39,479 bases of DNA from Candidatus Omnitrophota bacterium (GCA_023228195.1 JALOBR010000002.1:1-39479); one strand, 5' to 3'. Shown: positions 1 through 8,218, counted from the first letter of the stretch. Notes: generated from the sequence alone by a model not told the origin. Numbers and translations: made by a program.

Positions 1-1
1 A

Positions 2-334
2 CTGGGGGTTGATGTCCCGGTCGACGATACTAAAATAATTGCAAAGGTAATTGAAGAAGAAGCTTCGTATTCTGATTTTGTAAACCTTTTAAGTTTTAAG
101 CGCGGAAAGCTATCAATAGTTCGCGTAGACCTTCCGGAAGATTCCCCGGTAATAGGAAAGCTGGTCCAAGAAATTACCTGGCCAAAAAATTCCACGCTTG
201 TATCTATTCTAAGGGCCGATGAAGTTATCATACCAAAAGGCAACACTGTACTTAAGCCCGGAGACGATATAATTGCCTTAACGCTTATCGGTAACGAGCC
301 ATCGCTTTTAAGCCTTTTAGTGGGCAGATTGTAA
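2..334 (+). CDS. trkA: TrkA-type potassium uptake regulator, C-terminal part (partial)
   Basis: This is an open frame of 110 codons running in from the left edge and ending in TAA. The visible part reads as a TrkA_C (RCK_C) domain: a stretch around 'VRVDLPEDSPVIGKLV', then 'WPKNSTLVSILRADEVIIPKGNT' broken as a beta-rich fold, and a final 'LKPGDDIIALTL' strand. TrkA is the cytosolic NAD-binding gating subunit of Trk potassium channels, and trkH follows 270 bases downstream, which supports the call. The N-terminal NAD-binding (TrkA_N) part lies outside the window. The family assignment is firm; whether the full protein has one or two RCK units cannot be seen. Confidence 0.85.
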   Translation: MGVDVPVDDTKIIAKVIEEEASYSDFVNLLSFKRGKLSIVRVDLPEDSPVIGKLVQEITWPKNSTLVSILRADEVIIPKGNTVLKPGDDIIALTLIGNEPSLLSLLVGRL

Positions 335-453
335 TGCAAAGGTTTTGCAATCCGGCTGCCGGTATTTTTATAGCCATCATCAATTTATCCGCTTTCGCCC
401 TTTATTGGGATACTAATATCCGTGACGGGCTTCGGTGGATGCAACTAATATGA
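334..453 (+). CDS. Possible tiny ORF translationally coupled to trkA
   Basis: A 39-codon ORF whose ATG overlaps the trkA stop as TAATG. It has a hydrophobic middle (around GIFIAIINLSAFAL) and a short polar tail. There is no good Shine-Dalgarno sequence and no recognised family. It may be a chance ORF; the coupling overlap and the hydrophobic stretch are the only arguments in favour. Confidence 0.25.
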   Translation: MQRFCNPAAGIFIAIINLSAFALYWDTNIRDGLRWMQLI

Positions 454-477
454 ACATACTAGTTAGGTGTTTCATAA

Positions 478-606
478 ATGTTTAAAAAAGCAAATCTAAC
501 CAAGAAAATGATTCTTAATGCCATAGAAGGTATTTCTATTGAAATATTTTACGCATTGGCGATTATAGCAATAGCTTTTCTGGTATGCGTTATAATTATT
601 TACTAA
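478..606 (+). CDS. Small single-pass membrane protein between trkA and trkH
   Basis: A 42-aa ORF that starts at ATG 478 behind a modest AGGTG ribosome-binding site and stops one base before the trkH start. The first half is basic (FKKANLTKK) and the second half (roughly residues 22-41) is one uninterrupted hydrophobic helix ending in IIIY. The inferred form is a one-helix membrane peptide with its N-terminus in the cytoplasm. Its position directly between the gating subunit and the pore subunit of a Trk system suggests an accessory subunit, but that is inference. I do not recognise a family. Confidence 0.55.
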   Translation: MFKKANLTKKMILNAIEGISIEIFYALAIIAIAFLVCVIIIY

Positions 607-607
607 G

Positions 608-2110
608 ATGGTTTTAAAACCGCATTTAGACGATTTCAAAATAATCGGTTATTATCTTGGAAAAATCACAATAGGCATCGGCCTTTTTATGCTGATACCT
701 ATTGTCTGCGCGCTTGGCTTTAAAGAAGTAGGCCCTGCTTTTGATTTTTTTATCGGTATAGGAGTGTCATTCCTTTGCGGATTTATACTTACCAAGATAT
801 GTTTTACCGATAAAGATTTGAATTGGATGCAGGGAATGATTGTTGTTTCTTTGTCCTGGCTGGTTGCAACAATAATTGGAGCAATACCTTTATATTTAAG
901 CGGGCACTTTAAATCTTACCTTGATGCTTGTTTCGATGCCATGTCGGGTTTCGCAACAACAGGTTTAGCCTTGATTCAGGATCTTGATCATCTTTCCTAT
1001 GCCCATAATCTTTGGCGGCATCTTATAATGTTCGTCGGCGGCCAGGGTATTGTTATCGTTGCCCTTTCTTTCTTTATGAAAGGACTTTCCGGGGCATTTA
1101 AAATGTATGTCGGCGAAGCGCGCGATGAAAGAGTACTCCCGAATGTTATTCACACTTCAAGGTTTATCTGGCTGGTTAGCATAGTTTTTCTTGTGCTGGG
1201 GACCCTTGCGCTTGGAATAACCGGGCTTTTAAACGGAATGAAAGTCCACAATGCTTTTTTTCACGGGGCATGTATTTTTATGACGGCTTTTGATACCGGC
1301 GGATTTGCCCCGCAATCGCAAAGCATCCTTTATTACCATAGCATGGCTTTTGAGATGATAACGGTAATAATTATGATTTTAGGCGCAATTAATTTCAAAT
1401 TGCATTATCATCTTTGGACCGGTAATTTTAAGGAATTATTCCGCAATATAGAATCGCGGACTTTTTTCGTTACGGTCACCATAATATTCATTATCGTTGC
1501 AATCGGGTTAGATAAAGTAGGCATTTATCAGCATACTTTAATTTTATTTCGAAAAGGTTTTTACCAGCTGATTTCAGGGCATACCGGAACAGGGTTTCAG
1601 ACTATATACGCAAAGCAATTCATAAATGGTTGGAACCAGCTTTCTTTAACCGGAATAATTTTAGCGATGGCTCTTGGAGGCGCGGTGTGTTCAACTACGG
1701 GTGCGATAAAGATGCTTCGTATCGGGATAATAATGAAAGCCGTAAAAGAGGATATAAGAAGAATAATGCTTCCGGAAAAAGCTATAGTCGTTCAAAGATT
1801 CCATCACATAAAAAACATTTTTCTTGATGACAAACAGGTGCGGGCAGCACTATTAATCAGCTTGTGTTACCTTTTACTTTATGCGGCCGGCGCGTTGATT
1901 GGTATGTTTTTGGGTTATCCTTTCGTTGCTTCATTATTTGAATCAACCTCTGCTGCGGCGAATGTCGGGCTTTCCTGCGGTATAACCAACGCAACCATGC
2001 CGGCATTTTTAAAAATTACCTATATGATACAGATGTGGGCGGGACGTCTTGAATTTATGTCCATATTTACATTGCTTGGATTTTTAATTGCGGCGATAAA
2101 GGGAAAATGA
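608..2110 (+). CDS. trkH: Trk-type potassium uptake transporter, TrkH pore subunit
   Basis: A 500-aa polytopic membrane protein. TrkH/KtrB proteins contain four M1-P-M2 repeats with filter-like glycines. Here these are seen near 'FDAMSGFATTGL' (about residue 110), 'TAFDTGGFAP', 'SGHTGTGFQT' and 'STSAAANVGLSCG', one per repeat. The 'CSTTGAIKMLRI' stretch between repeats three and four is typical of the family. The length matches the usual 480-500 aa. It takes up K+ with TrkA as the nucleotide-sensing regulator, which is encoded just upstream. The start sits one base after the stop of the small upstream ORF. It overlaps the next gene by four bases (ATGA). Confidence 0.93.
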   Translation: MVLKPHLDDFKIIGYYLGKITIGIGLFMLIPIVCALGFKEVGPAFDFFIGIGVSFLCGFILTKICFTDKDLNWMQGMIVVSLSWLVATIIGAIPLYLSGHFKSYLDACFDAMSGFATTGLALIQDLDHLSYAHNLWRHLIMFVGGQGIVIVALSFFMKGLSGAFKMYVGEARDERVLPNVIHTSRFIWLVSIVFLVLGTLALGITGLLNGMKVHNAFFHGACIFMTAFDTGGFAPQSQSILYYHSMAFEMITVIIMILGAINFKLHYHLWTGNFKELFRNIESRTFFVTVTIIFIIVAIGLDKVGIYQHTLILFRKGFYQLISGHTGTGFQTIYAKQFINGWNQLSLTGIILAMALGGAVCSTTGAIKMLRIGIIMKAVKEDIRRIMLPEKAIVVQRFHHIKNIFLDDKQVRAALLISLCYLLLYAAGALIGMFLGYPFVASLFESTSAAANVGLSCGITNATMPAFLKITYMIQMWAGRLEFMSIFTLLGFLIAAIKGK

Positions 2111-2643
2111 AAAATATAAAAAATTACGAATTAAGAATTAAGAATTGCAGAAAAAATAAAATAATTTTTCTTTTGTCTTTTTTATTTTGTCTTTGGTCTT
2201 TTGCGTGTTTCTCTGAGGCTGTCTCAAGCGCGGAACTTATAGCTTCCGCAAAGCAATATGATGGGAAAGAAATAGTTTACAGGGGCGAAGTTATCGGCGA
2301 TGTGATGATAAGAGGAAAATTCGCCTGGATAAATGTGAATGATACGAAAAACGCAATAGGGGTATGGCTGACCGCGGATTTAGCCAAAGAAGTTTCTTAT
2401 GCCGGAAGCTATAAAACAAAAGGCGATATTGTTGAGGTAAAAGGAAAATTTAACCGCGCCTGCCTTGAGCATGGAGGAGATTTGGACATACACGCAAATA
2501 GCCTGCAAATTATCGAAAAAGGTAAGAACGTAGCTGAAGTGATTTCACCGCGTAAAATTACAACGGCAATTGTGTTTTTTATAATTTGTTTGACATTAAC
2601 GGTTATTTATTTTATAAAATTAGGTTATGGAAATAAAAGTTAA
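2107..2643 (+). CDS. Membrane-anchored OB-fold protein (tRNA_anti/nucleic-acid-binding-like), function unknown
   Basis: A 178-aa protein. Residues 1-40 are a basic start followed by a hydrophobic signal or anchor (IIFLLSFLFCLWSFACF). Residues 45-135 read as a small beta-barrel of the OB-fold type (around 'YDGKEIVYRGEVIGDVM', 'KFAWINVND', 'VEVKGKFNRAC'). Residues 150-172 form a second hydrophobic helix near the C-terminus. Export to the cell envelope is likely, so a nucleic-acid role is not implied. The start overlaps the trkH stop (ATGA), but the first 40 bases are a low-complexity 'gaattaagaattaagaatt' repeat, so the native start is uncertain. It overlaps pheS by 17 bases. Confidence 0.6.
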   Translation: MKNIKNYELRIKNCRKNKIIFLLSFLFCLWSFACFSEAVSSAELIASAKQYDGKEIVYRGEVIGDVMIRGKFAWINVNDTKNAIGVWLTADLAKEVSYAGSYKTKGDIVEVKGKFNRACLEHGGDLDIHANSLQIIEKGKNVAEVISPRKITTAIVFFIICLTLTVIYFIKLGYGNKS

Positions 2644-3658
2644 AAAACTCGAAGAGGAATTCGGGAAAGATTTATTGATTGCGCAGACCCCTTCTGATGT
2701 GGAAGCGCTAAGAATAAAATATCTTGGAAGAAAGGCTGAAATTAATCAGCTTTTCTCAATAGTTCCGTCTTTAAGCAAAGAAGCAAAGGGTGTCTGGGGC
2801 AAGAACCTGAACATTCTTAAAAATAAAATAACCTTTGCGCTTTCCGAAAAATCCAGGGGCTTGAATACAAAAGAAGAAAAAATCGATTTAACTTACCCGT
2901 CTGCCCGTTTAACCCGAGGAAGCCGTCATATTCTAAACGTGGTAAGTGAAGAAATCTGTTCGGTTTTTGAAAAGCTCGGGTTTACCGTGGTTGAGGGAAC
3001 CGAGATAGAAGATGAGTGGCATAATTTCAGCGCTTTAAATATACCGCTGGATCACCCTTCGCGCGATGCTTTTGATACCTTTTATCTGGACATACCGCAG
3101 CCTCAAGAAAAACATCGAGGAAAATTTTTGCTGCGTAGCCACACTTCACCATCACAAGCGCGGGTAATGAAGCTATCAAAGCCGCCCATCGCTGTAGTTT
3201 CTCCGGGAAGAGTATACCGGCCAGACAGCGTAGACGCTTCGCATTCATTTATGTTTCATCAGGTTGAAGGCTTTGCCGTAGATGAGAATATAAATTTTGC
3301 GCACCTAAAGGGCGTGCTTCTTAATTTCGCAAGATTGTTTTTTTCCCCGGATGTTAACTTGCGTCTTCGTCCGCACTTTTTCCCTTTTACTGAGCCTTCG
3401 GCAGAGGTAGACATCTCATGTTTTATTTGTAAAGGCAAACAGGAAAAATGCAGTCTTTGTAAAGGGAAAGGCTGGCTTGAAATACTCGGCTGCGGAATGA
3501 TTCATCCCGAAGTTCTTAAAAATTGCGGCATAGATCCAAAAAAATACAAAGGCTTTGCTTTCGGTATGGGGGTGGAGCGGCCCGCGATGCTTAAATACGG
3601 TATAAATGACATAAGGCTTTTTTATGAAAACGATGTTAAGTTCCTTGAGCAATTTTGA
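2627..3658 (+). CDS. pheS: Phenylalanine-tRNA ligase alpha subunit
   Basis: A 343-aa class II synthetase catalytic subunit that charges tRNA-Phe as an alpha2-beta2 tetramer with PheT. Residues 1-85 carry the N-terminal helical region with the conserved 'YLGRKAEINQLF'. Class II motif 2 is seen around 'LLRSHTSPSQARVM' and 'GRVYRPDSVDASHSFMFHQ', and motif 3 at 'GFAFGMGVERPAMLKYG' near the C-terminus. An insert with four CxxC-type cysteines ('CFICKGKQEKCSLCKGKG', about residues 265-283) precedes 'WLEILGCGMIHP' and could bind zinc, though this is inference. The length is normal. pheT follows after a 200-base repeat-filled gap. Confidence 0.95.
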   Translation: MEIKVKKLEEEFGKDLLIAQTPSDVEALRIKYLGRKAEINQLFSIVPSLSKEAKGVWGKNLNILKNKITFALSEKSRGLNTKEEKIDLTYPSARLTRGSRHILNVVSEEICSVFEKLGFTVVEGTEIEDEWHNFSALNIPLDHPSRDAFDTFYLDIPQPQEKHRGKFLLRSHTSPSQARVMKLSKPPIAVVSPGRVYRPDSVDASHSFMFHQVEGFAVDENINFAHLKGVLLNFARLFFSPDVNLRLRPHFFPFTEPSAEVDISCFICKGKQEKCSLCKGKGWLEILGCGMIHPEVLKNCGIDPKKYKGFAFGMGVERPAMLKYGINDIRLFYENDVKFLEQF

Positions 3659-3674
3659 GACGTAGGTAATTATA

Positions 3675-3852
3675 TATATGAAATTCCAAATCCCAATTTC
3701 CAAATTACAAACAAATTCCAATATTCCAAGCGGAACCTGTTTCGGTCATTGAAAATTGTAATTTGGTATTTATTTGGAATTTGTTGCTTAGTGCTTGGAA
3801 TTTCAAATGTCTGTGCTTGTCTGTAATTTTACATCTGTGCTAATCTATGTAG
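3675..3852 (+). repeat. Long imperfect palindrome (aattccaa / ttggaatt) plus 'tctgtg' repeats
   Basis: The left half is built from 'AAATTCCAAATC', 'CAAATTACAAAC' and 'AAATTCCAATATTCC'. The right half carries the complementary words 'GTAATTTGG', 'ATTTGGAATTTG' and 'CTTGGAATTTC', so the block can fold into a long hairpin. A short string of 'tctgtgc..tctgtaa..atctgtgc' words follows. It fills the gap between pheS and pheT. The same style of element occurs at 25468-25615 and 36805-36950. Confidence 0.7.
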
Positions 3853-3862
3853 GAGCGAAGCG

Positions 3863-5845
3863 ATGAGATTTAGTTTAAATTTTGTAAAAGAACTGATAAA
3901 GGTTGATTTACCTGCTGAAGAGCTGGCGCAGCTTCTTACTATGGCAGGTATTGAAGTAGAGCATTTTGAAAAACAAGGAGAAGATTTTCTCTTTGATATC
4001 GAAATTACTTCCAACAGATACGATTGGCTTTCTATCGTAGGTATTGCGCGGGAAATTTCCGCCTGTCTAGGAGAGAGGTTTAGCATAAAATATCCCAAGA
4101 TTGTTAAGTCGCCGCTTATCAAAGACAAGCAGATAAAAATAGAATCTTCCGCAGACTGCCCATTTTATATAGCGCGCCGCATCCGCGGAGTAAAAGTGTC
4201 AATTTCCCCCGCGCATCTTAAGGAAAGAATTACAAACTGCAAAATAAATTCCATAAATAACGTCGTTGATATTACAAATTACTGCATGCTTAAATGGGGT
4301 AATCCTTTGCATTCCTTCGACGAAGATAAAATCGAGGGAAGCATCTATGTGCGTAGAGCCAGGGACGGCGAAAAATTTATCGGAATTGACGAGAAAGAAA
4401 GAATTTTAAATTCCGAAAATCTTGTCATTGCCGACGAAAAAAAAGTTATCGCGCTTGCCGGCGTAATGGGGGCAAAAAACACAGAAGTTACCGAAAAAAC
4501 AAAAAACGTTCTTTTAGAGGCAGCTATATTTTCCCCTCTTAGAATAAGGCATTCAAGGCGCTTTGCCGGAATAGATACAGATTCTTCTTATCGGTTTGAA
4601 AGGCAGGTATTTGCCGATTATCTTGAATATGCTTCGGCCCAGGCCAGCCAGTTAATTGCCGAAATTGCCGGCGCAGAATTCACGGGATACCTTGGGGCCG
4701 GGAAGAAGCCGCGCGTTACGGATAAAAAAATAACACTTGATCTCGATAAATTAAATGAATATCTCGGCGCAGAGTACCAAAAAAGCAAAGTAAAAAGCAT
4801 TCTTGTAAATCTAGGTTTCATTGTAAAAGAATCAGGGAAATTTAAGTTTCTACTTTCAGCGCCAAAGCACAGGTTCGATATAACAAGGGAAGTGGATGTT
4901 TACGAGGAAATTTCAAGAATTTACGGTTACGATAAAATCAAAGAACGTATTCCGGCAATTCCCCATAAGGTAGTTAAGAACGAAATTTATGAATTCAAGA
5001 AAGAACTAAGGCAGCAACTTTCCGTTTTAGGGTTGAGCGAAATAATTACATACAGTGTTGAGGCAGACGAAGACCTTGGCAAATTAGGCTGTAATAATTT
5101 AATAAAATTGGTAAACCCCTTAAGGGCGCAGGAAAATTCGTTGAGGCCGAGCCTTTCTTTAGGGCTAATTAAAACGGTTAGCTATAATTTGAACCGCAGC
5201 CGCGCTAATTTGCGTTTCTTTGAAATAGCAAATGTTTATTCCAGGCAGGCGAACGGTTTTTGCGAATTGCCTCATCTTTCAATAGGTCTTTGCGAAGAAG
5301 AAAAAGATTTGTTTTATCTTAAAGGAATTATAGAGGAAATTTTTAAGTTTCTTAATATAAATGATTTTGAATTCAAAGAAAAAAGCTTTTCTTTCTGCGC
5401 GAATGCCTTGGAAATTTTTGTAAATAAAAAATCCGCGGGGTTCTTGGGAAAACTTGATGAAAAAATCAAGAACGAATTCGGCCTCAAGAAAGAGTTATAT
5501 CTTTCCGAACTCGATATCGCTTCCCTTTGCGCCGCGAAAAAACTTAAATGCTATGCGCAAATAAGCCCGTATCCGGTTGTTTTCCGCGATATAAGCATAG
5601 CTATCCATAAAGATAAGCACTTTAGCGATGTCGAAAAAATAATAAAAGAAAAGGAAGAATACATCTGTGATTACAGAATAATAGATACTTATCAGGGAAA
5701 AGACTTAGAAAAAGATTTTTACGCTTTTTCGCTGCGCGTGTTCTACCAATCAAAAGAGCGTACCCTCACCTCAGAAGAAGTGGACCAGATTCATAATGCT
5801 ATAAGGGAACTTCTTAGCAAACAGGAAGGAATCAGGTTGAGATAG
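3863..5845 (+). CDS. pheT: Phenylalanine-tRNA ligase beta subunit, short form lacking the EMAP tRNA-binding insert
   Basis: A 660-aa protein; usual bacterial PheT is close to 800 aa. Residues 1-45 (ending 'TMAGIEVEHFEKQGEDF') run directly into 'DIEITSNRYDWLSIVGIARE', which in full-length PheT comes only after the ~110-residue EMAP/OB tRNA-binding domain. That domain is therefore absent. The B3/B4 editing domain, B5 domain ('RFDITREVDVYEEISRIYGYDKI') and catalytic-like core follow. The C-terminal FDX-ACB anticodon-binding domain is present ('SPYPVVFRDISIAI' to 'TLTSEEVDQIHNAIRELL'). The AGGAG ribosome-binding site lies 7 bases upstream of the ATG. It partners PheS. The frame is intact, so this is a natural short form and not a frameshift. 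Confidence 0.93.
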   Translation: MRFSLNFVKELIKVDLPAEELAQLLTMAGIEVEHFEKQGEDFLFDIEITSNRYDWLSIVGIAREISACLGERFSIKYPKIVKSPLIKDKQIKIESSADCPFYIARRIRGVKVSISPAHLKERITNCKINSINNVVDITNYCMLKWGNPLHSFDEDKIEGSIYVRRARDGEKFIGIDEKERILNSENLVIADEKKVIALAGVMGAKNTEVTEKTKNVLLEAAIFSPLRIRHSRRFAGIDTDSSYRFERQVFADYLEYASAQASQLIAEIAGAEFTGYLGAGKKPRVTDKKITLDLDKLNEYLGAEYQKSKVKSILVNLGFIVKESGKFKFLLSAPKHRFDITREVDVYEEISRIYGYDKIKERIPAIPHKVVKNEIYEFKKELRQQLSVLGLSEIITYSVEADEDLGKLGCNNLIKLVNPLRAQENSLRPSLSLGLIKTVSYNLNRSRANLRFFEIANVYSRQANGFCELPHLSIGLCEEEKDLFYLKGIIEEIFKFLNINDFEFKEKSFSFCANALEIFVNKKSAGFLGKLDEKIKNEFGLKKELYLSELDIASLCAAKKLKCYAQISPYPVVFRDISIAIHKDKHFSDVEKIIKEKEEYICDYRIIDTYQGKDLEKDFYAFSLRVFYQSKERTLTSEEVDQIHNAIRELLSKQEGIRLR

Positions 5846-5849
5846 AAGT

Positions 5850-6006
5850 TGGGAGGGGTAAATACCCCGCTCGCTCCCTTAGGTCGCTCAGGGGTAAGTC
5901 CAACGAGACTTACGTTTTTTTAAGTCCTGACCGTCTTGATTGTCTACGAGGGCAGGCGCGGCGGGCGTGCGAAGAAAAAACGTGTAGTCGAATTGTCATT
6001 AGGAGG
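5850..6006 (+). repeat. RBS-bearing palindromic element (copy 1), with GC-rich insert
   Basis: The element contains 'CCAACGAGACTTACGTTTTTT' (5900-5920) whose arm pairs with 'AAAAAACGTGTAGTC' (5975-5989). It continues into 'GAATTGTCATTAGGAGGT', which supplies the Shine-Dalgarno sequence for the gene at 6012. Between the arms sits a GC-rich insert beginning 'CCTGACCG' and ending 'GCGGCGGGCGTGCG' (5926-5971), related to sequence at 8085-8140. Upstream an ACCCC...GGGGT stem (about 5862-5895) forms a first hairpin. Sister copies lie upstream of 15445, 16651, 19252 and 29948. Confidence 0.8.
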
Positions 6007-6011
6007 TATTT

Positions 6012-6224
6012 ATGAAATACGAAAGGAAAGATAAATACACGAAACCCCTGACGCCCGCAGATGTTTTAAGTCTGGCACTTAAAAAAGAAGAGTCTTCTTG
6101 TGAATTTTATGATGATATGCTTAAAGTAACCGAAAGCGTCATATTAAAAAAGCTTTTAACTGAATTAAAAAATGCAGAATTAGGGCACATTCAGAAAATT
6201 AAAAACCGGATAGCTAAGCGTTAG
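6012..6224 (+). CDS. Small ferritin-like/rubrerythrin-like protein
   Basis: A 70-aa two-helix protein. Residues 18-32 ('LSLALKKEESSCEFYDDM') and 50-62 ('LTELKNAELGHIQKI') give the ExxxxFY and ExxH spacing seen in one half of a rubrerythrin/ferritin-like four-helix bundle, so two chains would be needed to complete a bundle. Metal binding through the glutamates and the histidine is likely by analogy but unproven. It is separated from pheT by the palindromic element that provides its AGGAGGT ribosome-binding site. A terminator follows. Confidence 0.65.
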   Translation: MKYERKDKYTKPLTPADVLSLALKKEESSCEFYDDMLKVTESVILKKLLTELKNAELGHIQKIKNRIAKR

Positions 6225-6252
6225 GCCGCAGTTTATTCCCCGCGACACTAAA

Positions 6253-6280
6253 ACCCCGCCTCTTTAGGCCGGGGATTTAT
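6253..6280 (+). terminator. Rho-independent-like hairpin after the ferritin-like gene
   Basis: A GC-rich stem of CCCCG-CC and GG-CCGGGG with a TCTTTA loop, flanked by AAAA on the left and ATTTAT on the right. The A-rich left flank means it could also end transcription from the other strand. Confidence 0.6.
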
Positions 6281-6327
6281 GGAAGGCTTTATTCAATTCA
6301 ACTTCATCTAAAGTTAAGGAGAAAACA

Positions 6328-6978
6328 ATGGATGCCCATAAATCAAAATCATTACAAAACATTGAAGAGAAAATGCAGGATATGGACGAGAGTTCCTTGC
6401 GCTATCATATATTAGAAAGCGCGAAGAGCTTTAAGACATCATGGGTTTCGCTTGGCAGGGCGCTTTATAGTGTATGGAAGGATAAGCTTTATAAGGATTG
6501 GGGTTTTAATACGCTTGAAGGCTATACTTCCAAGGAAATCGGCATAAAAAAGCCAACCGCGATGAAGCTTTTAAGGAGTTATTATTTTTTAGAGAAAGAA
6601 GAGCCGCAATATCTCACCAAAGAATATGAAGAATCAGCGAACCCCGTCAGCGTACCTACTTATGAATCCGTTGACTTACTTAGAAAAGCGAAAAATAACA
6701 AAATTCTCGATAATCAGGACTATACAAATCTTAAAAAAGATATATTCGAAAAAGGAAGGGATACTCAGGCTGTAAAAAAAGATTTAACTACTTTGATAAG
6801 GCAGCGTAAAGAAATCGACCCTGAAGAGAGTCACGAAAAAGAACGCGCAGGCGTTGTGAAAAGATATTTAAATGTGCTTAAAAGCATGAAGAAAGAAATA
6901 GAAATTACCAAACTTCTGCCGCCCACACTGCTTAAAGAAACTGAAAGTTTGATAAATAAATTAGAAGAAGAAATTTGA
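6328..6978 (+). CDS. Uncharacterised basic helical protein, possibly DNA-binding
   Basis: A 216-aa protein not assigned to a named family. Residues 25-95 form a compact, aromatic-rich helical region ('SWVSLGRALYSVWKDKLY', 'WGFNTLEGYTSKEIGIKKPTAMKLLRSYYFLEKEE') in which 'SKEIGIKKPTAMKLLRSY' resembles a helix-turn-helix recognition segment. Residues 120-216 are highly charged and helical, rich in Lys and Glu, ending in a likely coiled coil. A regulatory or nucleoid role is a guess. The AAGGAGAAAACA ribosome-binding site is good. It stands alone between a terminator upstream and a convergent repeat shared with dusB downstream. Confidence 0.6.
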   Translation: MDAHKSKSLQNIEEKMQDMDESSLRYHILESAKSFKTSWVSLGRALYSVWKDKLYKDWGFNTLEGYTSKEIGIKKPTAMKLLRSYYFLEKEEPQYLTKEYEESANPVSVPTYESVDLLRKAKNNKILDNQDYTNLKKDIFEKGRDTQAVKKDLTTLIRQRKEIDPEESHEKERAGVVKRYLNVLKSMKKEIEITKLLPPTLLKETESLINKLEEEI

Positions 6979-7080
6979 CACGAATTGTCACGAATTTAGA
7001 ACAAATTTTCACGAATAAATTTATGGTAGATTTATTTTCCCATTCGTGGCAATTCGCCTTTAATCAGTGGATATTCGTGT
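6978..7080. repeat. Palindromic repeat between convergent genes ('acacgaat...attcgtgt')
   Basis: The outer arms ACACGAAT (6978-6985) and ATTCGTGT (7073-7080) are exact inverted repeats. Inner copies of 'CACGAATT' and 'ATTCGTGGCAATTCG' pair as well. The block exactly fills the gap between the stop codons of two convergent genes, so it may act as a bidirectional terminator, which is inference. Confidence 0.7.
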
Positions 7081-8058
7081 TTAATCGGGCAGGCTATCTA
7101 TAAAGGTAAGCAATTCACTGTAACTGTTGACTTTACATATTGAGCCGCGCACTCTTGCCGAAGCTTCGAAGTCTCTAAGATACCACAGGGAAATTTTTCT
7201 CATAAAACCAACCCTTATCGAATCTTTTACTTCCTTATATTTTTCTAAAAGGCTAAGGTGCTTTTTAAGCGTTGCTTTTCTCATTTCCATACTTACCGTA
7301 GCTACGGCTTTACCTTCCATATAGTTGGCAATGTCTTTAAGCATCCAGGGCCTTCCCAGCGCACCTCTTGCAACAATAATTCCGTCGCAACCGGTTTCAT
7401 CAAACATTTTTTTCGCTAAGTGCGGCGTCAATATATTGCCGCTGCCAAACACAGGTATATTTACTGCTTCTTTCACTGCTTTTATTAAATTGTAGTCAAC
7501 ATCCCCGCTGTACATTTGAGTTTTAGTTCTTCCGTGGACGAAAAGAGCAGAAGCTCCGCTGCCTTCGCATAATTTCGCCAGCTCTGTTATTTGTTTTTTA
7601 TCTTTCTCCAGATAGCCTATCCTGATTTTCGCTGTTACCGGGACAGGAAGTCCGCTTGAAAGTTTTTTTATGAGTTTTGATAAAATATCAATGTCATTTA
7701 ATAAATAGGCACCGCATTTTTTCTTAACCACTTTTCTCACCGGGCAGGCACAATTGATATCCAAAAAAGAAATGTTGACCAAGTCTATGAGCTGATGTGC
7801 GGCTTCCAGCATTTTTTCCGGATCCCTTCCTAATAGTTGTCCGGCAATAGGCGTGTCTTCTTCGGTTGTTTTAATGAGCCTTAAGCTGCGAATGCGGCTA
7901 TAGATGAGAGAGTTGGCATCCAGCATTTCAAAAAAACAAAATTTAGCGCCATATTCGCGGCAAATAAGCCGAAAAGCGAGGTCGGAGCACCCCGCCAAAG
8001 GCGCCAAAAAGACATTGGTATTTATGGTTTTTGAGCCGATTTTTATCATATTTTGCAT
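7081..8058 (-). CDS. dusB: tRNA-dihydrouridine synthase (DusB-like)
   Basis: An FMN-dependent TIM-barrel enzyme that reduces uridine in the D-loop of tRNA. From the chosen start it is 325 aa, the normal length. Visible signatures are 'FLAPLAGCSDLAFR' near the N-terminus, the active-site segment 'DINCACPVRKVVKKKCGAYLL' with catalytic Cys about residue 105, 'PVTAKIRIG', 'FVHGRTKTQMYSG' and 'VFGSGNI...GCDGIIVARGALGRPW' for FMN phosphate binding. The open frame extends 50 codons further upstream, but that extension is encoded by GC-rich repeat sequence and a hairpin, so I place the start at the MQNM methionine; the ATG nine bases inside is an alternative. No clear Shine-Dalgarno sequence precedes either. 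Confidence 0.9.
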   Translation of the reverse strand: MQNMIKIGSKTINTNVFLAPLAGCSDLAFRLICREYGAKFCFFEMLDANSLIYSRIRSLRLIKTTEEDTPIAGQLLGRDPEKMLEAAHQLIDLVNISFLDINCACPVRKVVKKKCGAYLLNDIDILSKLIKKLSSGLPVPVTAKIRIGYLEKDKKQITELAKLCEGSGASALFVHGRTKTQMYSGDVDYNLIKAVKEAVNIPVFGSGNILTPHLAKKMFDETGCDGIIVARGALGRPWMLKDIANYMEGKAVATVSMEMRKATLKKHLSLLEKYKEVKDSIRVGFMRKISLWYLRDFEASARVRGSICKVNSYSELLTFIDSLPD

Positions 8059-8215
8059 ACTTGAGCCATTAACCACTCGCGCGCCCGCCGCGTTCGCCGG
8101 AAGGCAGGCGTGGCGGTCAGGTTCGGAGGTGATTTGGCTATCCACAGGATGTCCTGCTGGGCTATGCACTTTTCTCCTTGCTTCGCTAGGGGAAAAGTGC
8201 TGCCTCATTAAAAAA
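8059..8215. repeat. GC-rich repeat and hairpin in the gap between dusB and the polyketide operon
   Basis: This is part of a 357-base gap. Bases about 8085-8140 are a GC-rich block which, read on the opposite strand, begins with 'CCTGACCG' and ends in 'GCGGCGGGCGCGCG', matching the insert at 5926-5971. Bases 8166-8204 form a hairpin with arms GCACTTTTC and GAAAAGTGC around a GC-rich loop. No gene is supported here. The remainder of the gap (8216-8415) holds a promoter and tandem repeats listed separately. Confidence 0.6.
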
Positions 8216-8218
8216 TAC

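Noticed and set aside
8059..8208. Fifty extra N-terminal residues on DusB
   Set aside because: They are encoded by GC-rich repeat and hairpin sequence with no family similarity; DusB homology begins near the MQNM methionine.
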